In this document: positions 54,934 to 61,757 of the stretch, piece by piece
Position numbering within the stretch: the stretch's first letter is position 1
How the letters are laid out: each line of letters opens with the position of its first letter
DNA from: Fidelibacterota bacterium
GTDB lineage: Bacteria > Fidelibacterota > UBA8477 > JABMPR01
Reading direction: 5' to 3'
Length of the DNA: 64,000 nucleotides
Assembly (NCBI GenBank): GCA_018673925.1
Contig: JABHBL010000007.1
Location: 1-64,000 of the forward strand
Program-made: the position numbers and the translations under genes
Notes under the pieces: model-generated
The model's input: only the letters and a program-made list of their open reading frames with translations
Database searches by the model: none
What the model was told of the DNA's origin: nothing

Positions 54934-55385
54934 CTGATATGGATTGATGAATTGAAGTGTTCTACACCAAATTATGCTTATTTGATGATATCTATGCAAT
55001 TGTACAAAGGGGTGCAGTTGGTCGCAGATATCAGTTCAAACCTACTTTTGAGGTGCAGGTCATGGGCGAATTGTATCCGAGGGGGCAATTTGCAAGGGGC
55101 TCAATGCAGGGGTACCCCCTATTGTCGTTTTTCAGAGAATCATATCAAATAATACAGCACAGCAACAAATCACATGATCTCTTTAAGTGCCAACAAGGGC
55201 AGTGCATCGTCGTCACCCCTGGAGCAGACTGTCCATGTCCTTCGTACCGCCAACTTGATATGCTACTGGGGGGGCTTACACATATCGATTCACATTCACC
55301 TACCGATACCTAATTCGCATGGATTCCATAAACACACCTAATGATATCAGGTGATTGTAAACGATCTATGTAAATGAGCTTGCAT

Positions 55386-55424
55386 AAAGGGAAGAGAGTC
55401 ATCATCCTCCGTGCTCTCCTCCCC
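55386..55424. repeat. Stem-loop element, copy 1
   Basis: Begins AAAGGGAAGAGAGTCATC, 19 of 21 positions identical to a copy at 58182. GAGAG at 55394-55398 pairs with CTCTC at 55414-55418, and GGGA outward pairs with TCCC after one mismatch. It lies just past the 3' end of the annealing-like gene, so it could also mark the end of that transcript. Confidence 0.6.
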
Positions 55425-55453
55425 TCTTACGGTGCATACACAATCTAGTGACC

Positions 55454-56185
55454 CTATCTTGAGGAAAGGACCCCCTCCTCTACACGGATCCATTCTGAGC
55501 CTTGCTTTATTGACTTGCCATAAAAGTACTCCATAACCTCCGATGCTTTTGCCTTTGACATGCCATCCAGCAGTAGACCCTGGATCCGCATCCTTTCATC
55601 ATCTGTAAGTCTTTGATCCCTGGCCAGTCTGGTAATTGAAGCAATTTGAGGTGCTGTTGCAGAATCAGGACTTGTAGTGTTTTTTGCAACGGGAACCTCC
55701 TCTGCTGGCGTGGCATCAAGACCAGCTAAAATCGCTATGAACGAAAGTGCTAATCTGAAGCACTTGCCAGCCGATCGTGTTGATGACATCGACTTAATTG
55801 CGTACTCATCCGCATGAGCCCAGCGTTCTTCTTTACTCGAACACATAGCTTCTCCACTCGCGATTACATTGCCGTCTTTGTGTATCTCTACTCTACTCTC
55901 ATACGCAATCTCATCCTCTCGATCTAGCCGACGTGCGTAAACGACGCGTGCAAATAATCCAAGGCTCGCCCCCACAACTGTCCACCAGGATACTGTCGGG
56001 TAGGTTTTCGATCCTATCTGTACCAAATACCCAGGTCCAGTACAACGCTTAGCTACGACGTTTACTATTCGCTGTGCTTCGGTAAATGCCTGCTCTGGAT
56101 CATGACTGAAAAGGGCAGTACCGTTGGCACTCCCAGTCGGGCCGTTAGGGTATAACGCGGGCACGACACTTTCTTGTGTTTCCAT
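55454..56185 (-). CDS. Phage-type protein, candidate single-strand annealing/recombination factor
   Basis: A 243-residue protein with no sure family name. The central block YPTVSWWTVVGASLGLFARV, then DEYAIKSMSSTRSAGKCFRL and ILAGLDATPAEEVP, resembles a group of phage and plasmid proteins whose SMAxTRAxxKALR-like helix recalls Rad52/Erf-type annealing proteins. The C-terminal ~60 residues (DDERMRIQGLLLDGMSKAKA) form a separate helical domain after a Ser/Thr/Ala linker. An AGGAG site precedes the ATG. Neighbours RadC, Gam-like and DNA polymerase support a DNA recombination role, but this is inference. Confidence 0.5.
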   Translation of the reverse strand: METQESVVPALYPNGPTGSANGTALFSHDPEQAFTEAQRIVNVVAKRCTGPGYLVQIGSKTYPTVSWWTVVGASLGLFARVVYARRLDREDEIAYESRVEIHKDGNVIASGEAMCSSKEERWAHADEYAIKSMSSTRSAGKCFRLALSFIAILAGLDATPAEEVPVAKNTTSPDSATAPQIASITRLARDQRLTDDERMRIQGLLLDGMSKAKASEVMEYFYGKSIKQGSEWIRVEEGVLSSR

Positions 56186-56209
56186 TATTAACTCCTGTTA
56201 TTATTGTTG

Positions 56210-56659
56210 TTAGATTAGATTTGAATCAGCAAATGAGAAATACTCACCCGCTCCAATGATGAGATGATCTAGGACCTCAACATCAATGGCTTTTAGAGCA
56301 GTTTGTAGTTTCTTGGTCACTGCCCTATCGCTACTCGAAGGTGTAGTCTCCCCTGAGGGATGATTGTGGGCAAACATGACTGCTGCAGCCCCAACATCCA
56401 GTATTCGTTGAACCACTTCACGAGGGTATACTGCACTTGTAGTAATGGATCCAATAAACAGAGGCTCGGTAGAAATTAGCATGTTTTGCCCATTCAAGTA
56501 TGCGACCACGAACTGTTCCCTTTTAGCAGCCTCTGAAAAGAAAGCTCTGAAGTGATCAGCTGCTTCCCTAGATGACTTGATTCGATCTCCGGCCTTAATT
56601 GTGAAGCGTCGAACGTACTCTTTTAGTATCTCGGAGTCATTGATTGAGGTCAGGTTCAT
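56210..56659 (-). CDS. radC: RadC-like JAB/MPN (JAMM) domain protein
   Basis: A 149-residue protein consisting of the JAMM domain alone. The metal motif is perfect: H98-x-H100-x7-S108-x2-D111 in AHNHPSGETTPSSSD, with E48 upstream. The N-terminal HhH part of chromosomal RadC is missing, as in plasmid and phage versions. The biochemical role is unsettled; association with mobile elements and anti-restriction loci is well known. A strong AGGAGG site lies inside the end of the upstream gene, with ATGA overlap. Confidence 0.9.
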   Translation of the reverse strand: MNLTSINDSEILKEYVRRFTIKAGDRIKSSREAADHFRAFFSEAAKREQFVVAYLNGQNMLISTEPLFIGSITTSAVYPREVVQRILDVGAAAVMFAHNHPSGETTPSSSDRAVTKKLQTALKAIDVEVLDHLIIGAGEYFSFADSNLI

Positions 56660-57330
56660 GCTTCCTCCTTTCTGTTTGTAGTGTAGCTGAACTTGTGAGG
56701 TCTCATGGTAACCTTTACACCTTCAGGTTCTTCCCCAGTAGTGGTTATATGCTTCCGTAACGAAGCTTTATCTACTGACTGTTTTGCCGGAATGACTCGA
56801 GTAAATCGACCATCCTTTACAACTGCGCTTTCATCTGTGACGATGATTTCAGGTTGTTGCGCTCTTACCTTGAGAGTACCATTCACTAGCTGCTTGGTTG
56901 AATACTCGGATAGATGCATCCAGTTGTCCAAAGCAAGGATGTAGTAATCTTTGCGGCGTTGGATCTTAGAAGATTCTGATTCAAACCACAGGTCGATACG
57001 CTCCTTCTGGTGAAGCATACTCGCTTCATTGCCAGTTTGAATTGCATCTAACTCAGCCAACTTTGACAAATAGTAATCCGCATCAGCCTGACTGAGGTTT
57101 GGTCGATCATCTTCACCAGGAACATGAGCGAGATACTCAAGCACAGCTCTGGTATGTTCGCACTCACCATCTGGACTTACCTTGGCGATAAAGCACTGAC
57201 AAGTTAAGCCAGCCTCTGATTGTTTGACTTCGACAGTCTCGCCTCCAAATGAGCCGCCAACAAGGAAACCCTCATCTGATTCTAGAATGAGAAGTGATTC
57301 CAGGTCGAGAGTATTTTGCATGACTTCCAT
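56656..57330 (-). CDS. SWIM zinc finger fused to a Mu Gam-like domain
   Basis: A 224-residue protein. Residues 44-59 form a SWIM zinc finger: C44-x-C46-x10-C57-x-H59. From about residue 78 a helical hairpin (KERIDLWFESESSKIQRRKD) leads to NGTLKVRAQQPEIIV, GRFTRVIPAKQSVDKASL and GVKVTMRPHKFSY. That order of a helical pair then a beta segment with FxR, a conserved Lys and GxxV matches Mu Gam-like host-nuclease inhibitors that bind DNA ends. GGAGGA precedes the ATG. The fusion is unusual. It is coupled to radC. Confidence 0.7.
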   Translation of the reverse strand: MEVMQNTLDLESLLILESDEGFLVGGSFGGETVEVKQSEAGLTCQCFIAKVSPDGECEHTRAVLEYLAHVPGEDDRPNLSQADADYYLSKLAELDAIQTGNEASMLHQKERIDLWFESESSKIQRRKDYYILALDNWMHLSEYSTKQLVNGTLKVRAQQPEIIVTDESAVVKDGRFTRVIPAKQSVDKASLRKHITTTGEEPEGVKVTMRPHKFSYTTNRKEEA

Positions 57331-57331
57331 A

Positions 57332-58066
57332 TCAATTCCTCCCCGGATTCAAGTGAGTATGAAGAGCCAGATGCTTCTCGAAGATCTTGTGTGGTGGCGA
57401 TGTTTTCAAGGATTCGGTTAAAGCATTGAATAGGGACCACTGGTTTCTTGGTTCGAAGTCGACATGGCTGGGATTATGCCATTCTTTCAGCGCCACAGGC
57501 ATTTGCCTTGCACTGATCACCTTTCTCCCATACAGATATCCCAGAGTCTCCCATGCTACACGGTCGTCCACTGGAATACCTTGCATCATTTCAGATTCGA
57601 CTTCAATACTATGAAACGTCGAGCGTGCGCGTAGGATGCACTTCACGATGATCAACTCGAGATCTTCAAGTATATTGGTCGTATGCTTTCTTAGCCGCAT
57701 CACCTGACTATCACTACTCAAGCAAAGATTATCACATACTAGAACGGACGCTCCAGCGACCAAACCTGCGGAAAGTGATTTGTCAAGTGATGAGCGAAAT
57801 CCAATTGAAAGCCCAAGCGAATCCGAGCGAGTTCGGAATGTGTGGATACCAAATAGCTGTTGATCTGAATGGGCAGTCCCAAATTTGCTCCTTTCGAGCT
57901 TGTATTCCGGGAGTAGGTCTTGGGCTATAGAAGCTATCTTAATTGAGTAGTCATAATGAGATATGGGAACGTATGAACTTGTTCTTGGCGGTACTGGAAT
58001 GGATCTTAAGTCATCAAGTGTGCATTCTTGTCCTCCACGGTGCATTAATAATTGTGATTGAGTCAT
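57332..58066 (-). CDS. DUF932 phage/plasmid-like protein
   Basis: A 244-residue protein. GIHTFRTRSDSLGLSIGFR, then SLDKSLSAGLVAGASVLVCDN and LRKHTTNILEDLE match the DUF932/TIGR03299 family, found on phages and plasmids, often beside recombination genes. The biochemical role is unknown. AAAGGAG precedes the ATG, and the SWIM-Gam gene follows after 1 base. It heads the four-gene unit that ends at the candidate annealing protein. Confidence 0.8.
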   Translation of the reverse strand: MTQSQLLMHRGGQECTLDDLRSIPVPPRTSSYVPISHYDYSIKIASIAQDLLPEYKLERSKFGTAHSDQQLFGIHTFRTRSDSLGLSIGFRSSLDKSLSAGLVAGASVLVCDNLCLSSDSQVMRLRKHTTNILEDLELIIVKCILRARSTFHSIEVESEMMQGIPVDDRVAWETLGYLYGRKVISARQMPVALKEWHNPSHVDFEPRNQWSLFNALTESLKTSPPHKIFEKHLALHTHLNPGRN

Positions 58067-58181
58067 GATTGACTCCTTTCATTTAGTTTTAGTTAAATTG
58101 ATTTTAAGCTTGAGGGAATAGAGGGGTCTAACCCTCCATTCTCTGAAACCCTTACTGTATTTGTGTTTGAGACGATAAGTG

Positions 58182-58232
58182 AAAGGGAAGCGAGTCATCG
58201 TCAGGTCACCAGAAACCTGGTCAGACTCGCTG
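58182..58232. repeat. Stem-loop element, copy 2
   Basis: Begins AAAGGGAAGCGAGTCATC. GCGAGTC at 58190-58196 pairs perfectly with GACTCGC at 58224-58230, enclosing an inner hairpin ACCAG-AAAC-CTGGT. Relative to copy 1, the A in the left arm is C and the matching T in the right arm is G, so pairing is kept. Confidence 0.65.
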
Positions 58233-58615
58233 TGCACCCTCACTCTGCCCTATGGGTGGGGGTGCTGATATCATCACATTGATCCTTCAGATGGGTGACA
58301 AGCACATCCTATCCTGAGTTCTCCAATGGGCATCAAGAACAGATCATGTGAATGGTTTTGATTGATAAGCTGAATACACAGCTTCATCCAGTGAAAGACC
58401 GCATAGTCATCTCGCAGTGCTCGCTGAATACCTCTCCTGTCTGGTTCAGGGTCGAAGGCGCGTATGTTTCAGATCCTCGTCAGGAACTGATCGGATGATG
58501 GAGAATCATCTTCTCAACTCTATTGTCCGTCTTTAACTCCAATATCGCAACCTATTGGGACGCCTGGTAGCTATGAGCAGTAGCCGCAGGGAATGCTTCA
58601 CTCCCCCGCCATAAA

Positions 58616-58651
58616 CATGGTGGATGGTGTGATGGTCCATGGTGGATGGTG
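58616..58651. repeat. Tandem direct repeat CATGGTGGATGGTG x2
   Basis: The 14-base unit occurs at 58616-58629 and 58638-58651, a 22-base period, with extra GATGG units around it. It lies immediately past the stop of the 97-residue gene. It could be an iteron-like binding site or simple slippage repeat. Confidence 0.7.
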
Positions 58652-58663
58652 ATGGGAGGATGA

Positions 58664-58957
58664 TTAGCTTAGCTGTTTGAAGATGAGATAGCAACTAGCC
58701 TTATTGGATTCAAAAGCGACCAACTGAGAAGGTTCTTGAATCTGATTTACTTCACCACCCCAATCGTCATAAATCATGCTTCCGAAAAGTACTGACACTT
58801 GGTCCGGTGTTAAGACCTGGCCAACCATCATTGTTAAAGTCACCTTGATAGAAGATTTGGCTTTTAGGATGATCACCTCTCCATGAATCATCTTCATTCT
58901 TGTTTCAACGGATAGACGACCTGAGCCTTCAAACGTCAATTCCTCATGCATTAACAT
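58664..58957 (-). CDS. 97-residue protein of unknown function coupled to the RNAP-like gene
   Basis: No family recognised. The sequence (RLSVETRMKMIHGEVIILKA, then SIKVTLTMMVGQVLTPDQVS) is beta-rich and soluble. AAGGAGG stands 7 bases ahead of the ATG, inside the last codons of the 827-residue gene, and the two genes overlap by 14 bases. This coupling suggests a small partner or subunit of that protein. Confidence 0.7.
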   Translation of the reverse strand: MLMHEELTFEGSGRLSVETRMKMIHGEVIILKAKSSIKVTLTMMVGQVLTPDQVSVLFGSMIYDDWGGEVNQIQEPSQLVAFESNKASCYLIFKQLS

Positions 58958-61427
58958 TCCTAACCTCCTTCACATGCAGTATGTGGGTGGACTGCTTCTC
59001 ACGACGGGTCGTACGTGTTGACCATTGGGAGCCAGTGAGAATATGAATATCCTCGATACGGTACTTATGACCCTCTCTCAGTGCATCCAAGTAGTACGGG
59101 TGACTGATAAGTGCAGCGAAACTACCACGTGAACCGATCATGCCGACACTAGGTTCATTCTCAGTGGAGATTGGCAGATAAACCCCATTCGTCAGTCCCA
59201 GTTGTACTAGATCCTCGATATCTAATACGTGTGACAGGAGATTCAAGCTAAGATGATTGATCATAGCCCCCACGAGTAACCGTGCTGAAACGCGTTCAGA
59301 TAATTGTCGTGACCAAGTACGGATAATCATAAGTTTCTGGTTGAATCCCACTGAGCTTGATTCGCCATCAACCGTGCTAGATCCCGTACGCCATAGATGC
59401 TTAGCTTTGGTGATGAATGAGAGCACGTCTTGTATCTGTACCTCTGAGGCATCAGCCTGGTGCCGAGCCCACAGTTGGCGTCCATGTTCCTTGAAACTAT
59501 GATAGGCATCCTTGGGGATCTGTTGAACGAGATTGAGTACGTCACGAACAGCATCGATATGCTCAGGCATTTCTTCAGTGACATCTTCAAGGTTTTTCAA
59601 CAGGCTTTGGTAATTTAGAGCTTCATCCGATTGCCCATTCCGTTGATGATTGTTTAGAAATGCACGTGTGCGGACTTCAAGCTCATCAATGTGATCGTGG
59701 ACGTTTTCGAACAACCAATCTTGTGCCTCAGAAGGGAGTTGATTCAGTAACCAGGCATAACCATCATACTTGTCCACACCAGAGTTCTTCTTCTGTGCAG
59801 AGATACTTCGTTGAATCGCCTCGCTGAGTTGTACACGCAACTCCCATGTTAGAAGCTTAGGATCCTGTCGATGAATGCGACGGGCCAATTTGTCGTAGAT
59901 ACCAATTCGCCCAGAGTATAGACGAACACGCTCAGCACTGACCCGAATAGCAGTCTGCTTATCGTCTGAATCAACATCCTGATTTGACTTATACTGTGTG
60001 GTATCATGCCAAGTGATATCCTCCGGCCAGTGTGCCTTACTTAAGAGAGCAGGCTCGGCTGTAAGCACTGCACCATCGCCATCTACGTCACGTCCCGACA
60101 GCTTCATATACCAACGCTCGATCCAGTCAGAATTAGACTCATCGACGTTCAGTTGGATCAGTGTACCAGGTCGGGAAGACTTCCTGAATTGCACACGGAC
60201 TTTCATCAAAGAAGTGTGAACAGGAAGCGTGGGATTGAACAACCAGACCATAGTACGAACCCTCTTCGCCATATCAGGACCAGATATGATGAACTGTACT
60301 AGTTCATCTGTCGTACCGATTGCCACTTTGCCTGCATATCCGTTTACCGGTGATCTGCGTACGAGTTCACCACAACATGAGGTCAGCTGATCATTGAGTT
60401 GTTGTACATACGGCGGAAACCCTAGGGCAGCTTTAACGAAAGTATCTCGCGACGGTAAACGTACAGCGAGAGGTAACTCCAGGTTACTGAAATCAGTTTG
60501 CTGACGATTAACCGATGCTTCCCAGGGGACCATGGTATAGGAATCCATAATTGAAGCACGCGTACAACTTGTCGATCCATTAGCTCTAGCAGGACGCTTC
60601 AGCCCTCCGTAGAATCCTGGCGTACGGCCAGACGACGTCTCTGATTGAATGGTCCCCTTCCAGAATGAGCCGTCTTGAAACCAGATAGTCCCCTGGTACG
60701 GATCGGCAACCAGACCAATCTCATCGTTCAAACTTTGAAGCTTTGAATCTTCAAGTACACAGACTCCAAGATCGTCGACACCCTCTTCGTACACCTGGGA
60801 CGGATTCAGGTCTAGGCCAGTAAGAGATAAAACGGATAGCCCTTGACGACGGACACCAGTTATCATTGTGGTCCTGTCCTGAGCACGTCGTGAAAGCCAC
60901 GGTACCAATTCCTCTGTCACTGGAACTGAGGTCGGCCAGTAGAAACTCTTGCGGAGTGATTCTCCAAGAAGCTCGTACTCCTCGCCGTTCCATAGAAGAC
61001 TGAGCGGTGCATGTCGTACTCTGTCTTGTGAACCCTCGTTGAAATCGAGTCGTTCAACAGGATTATCTTGCCAGTACATCGTCAATACCTCTGAGAATAG
61101 AAGTGAACGACTCACGACCAGTGGTACAGGTGATTCCTCGCCAGGTGATGGGGATGGTACGATCTCACCGTCGAACATTACTGGTGCACCGATCACTGGG
61201 AACGTTGCATACACCACGGACTTGAAGGCTTCAGCTTGAGAGACCTCGAGGTGCGACTCATCCGAAGTGATTAGGTAGGTCTCCAATCGTTCGGAGATTC
61301 TCGTACTCTGGACCTCCTTGGCCAGAGCTTTGACGTAGGAGCGGCTAACTGTATTGGTTCTGACACCATCTCGTACTGATATCAGTCGTTTGGCCAGTGG
61401 GATTACCACTGTAAGCGGGTTGGACAT
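58944..61427 (-). CDS. 827-residue protein, candidate divergent two-barrel RNA polymerase
   Basis: No named family is obvious. Start at 61427 is fixed by AAGGAGG; an upstream in-frame ATG is not needed. Residues 444-452 read SGRDVDGDG, matching the DbDGD metal motif of two-double-psi-barrel RNA polymerases (beta-prime, cellular RdRP, YonO). The setting also fits: NPTLPVH at 398-404 recalls the NPxLHPxD / RxPTLHR strand ahead of DbDGD, and YSGRIGIYDKLA (504-515) then EAIQRSISAQKK (536-547) recall the helices behind it in RdRP-like enzymes. The alternative is an EF-hand loop (DVDGDGAVLTAE fits DxDxDGxxxxxE). It lies between a DNA polymerase and a 97-residue partner. If real, it would transcribe or prime the element. 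Confidence 0.45.
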   Translation of the reverse strand: MSNPLTVVIPLAKRLISVRDGVRTNTVSRSYVKALAKEVQSTRISERLETYLITSDESHLEVSQAEAFKSVVYATFPVIGAPVMFDGEIVPSPSPGEESPVPLVVSRSLLFSEVLTMYWQDNPVERLDFNEGSQDRVRHAPLSLLWNGEEYELLGESLRKSFYWPTSVPVTEELVPWLSRRAQDRTTMITGVRRQGLSVLSLTGLDLNPSQVYEEGVDDLGVCVLEDSKLQSLNDEIGLVADPYQGTIWFQDGSFWKGTIQSETSSGRTPGFYGGLKRPARANGSTSCTRASIMDSYTMVPWEASVNRQQTDFSNLELPLAVRLPSRDTFVKAALGFPPYVQQLNDQLTSCCGELVRRSPVNGYAGKVAIGTTDELVQFIISGPDMAKRVRTMVWLFNPTLPVHTSLMKVRVQFRKSSRPGTLIQLNVDESNSDWIERWYMKLSGRDVDGDGAVLTAEPALLSKAHWPEDITWHDTTQYKSNQDVDSDDKQTAIRVSAERVRLYSGRIGIYDKLARRIHRQDPKLLTWELRVQLSEAIQRSISAQKKNSGVDKYDGYAWLLNQLPSEAQDWLFENVHDHIDELEVRTRAFLNNHQRNGQSDEALNYQSLLKNLEDVTEEMPEHIDAVRDVLNLVQQIPKDAYHSFKEHGRQLWARHQADASEVQIQDVLSFITKAKHLWRTGSSTVDGESSSVGFNQKLMIIRTWSRQLSERVSARLLVGAMINHLSLNLLSHVLDIEDLVQLGLTNGVYLPISTENEPSVGMIGSRGSFAALISHPYYLDALREGHKYRIEDIHILTGSQWSTRTTRREKQSTHILHVKEVRNVNA

Positions 61428-61757
61428 AATAGTCCTCCTTGATCCTGCTGTTATTGGAACACTACAGGTGGCAGGGTCACCTTGGCAGTGCACATTGGAA
61501 GTTGTTGTAGAAGGACCCGGGGCCTCGTAAAGGCCACAGGGTTATGAATATGTATATACTAGGTAGCCATGTACCGAGATAAGAATTTGAGCCCTATATA
61601 GGCCGAAACCATACAGGTAGAACATGGAGCAACTCAATCACCCAACCCGCAAAACAGGTCGGGACCCTGATTGATTGATTCAGTCACCTCTGGTTAACAA
61701 TACGTCTTTATTATGATATAAGTGTGCTGAGTGCACTATATGCCATGAGGCATGTAT
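61428..61757. other. Non-coding spacer 3 of the island (330 bases)
   Basis: No gene seen. It holds a small GGCCT/AGGCC hairpin (61521-61535), a larger stem-loop (61634-61674), and a GTGCACTAT site (61731-61739) shared with the integrase end. It separates the DNA polymerase from the RNAP-like gene and probably contains the latter's promoter. Confidence 0.6.
61634..61674. repeat. Two-part stem-loop in spacer 3
   Basis: TCAATCA at 61634-61640 pairs with TGATTGA at 61668-61674, and inside it CCCG at 61646-61649 pairs with CGGG at 61660-61663. There is no T-run, so it is not a standard terminator. Confidence 0.55.

Larger units (their letters stand above)
54762..55453. other. Long non-coding spacer 1 of the island (~690 bases)
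   Basis: No convincing gene on either strand. It contains a GGGGATATCCCC palindrome, the first copy of the stem-loop element near 55386, and runs such as GGGGGG. It presumably holds the promoter of the HTH-int operon. An open frame on the plus strand (54957-55313) lacks a ribosome-binding site and recognisable protein character. Confidence 0.6.
58067..58663. other. Long non-coding spacer 2 of the island (~600 bases)
   Basis: No gene of any length with a ribosome-binding site was found. It contains the second stem-loop copy (58182-58232), the tandem repeat at 58616-58651, and several further GC-rich complementary stretches. It probably holds the promoter of the DUF932 operon. Its size and structure would also suit a large structured RNA, which is speculation. 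Confidence 0.6.

Noticed and set aside
54957-55313. 118-codon open frame on the plus strand in island spacer 1
   Set aside because: No ribosome-binding site, opposite strand to every other island gene, and no recognisable protein character; it also runs over low-complexity G-runs.
60054-60089. EF-hand calcium-binding loop in the 827-residue protein (DVDGDGAVLTAE fits DxDxDGxxxxxE)
   Set aside because: Kept as the main alternative but not preferred, because the segments before and after match the RNA polymerase layout and no second EF-hand or secretion signal is present.
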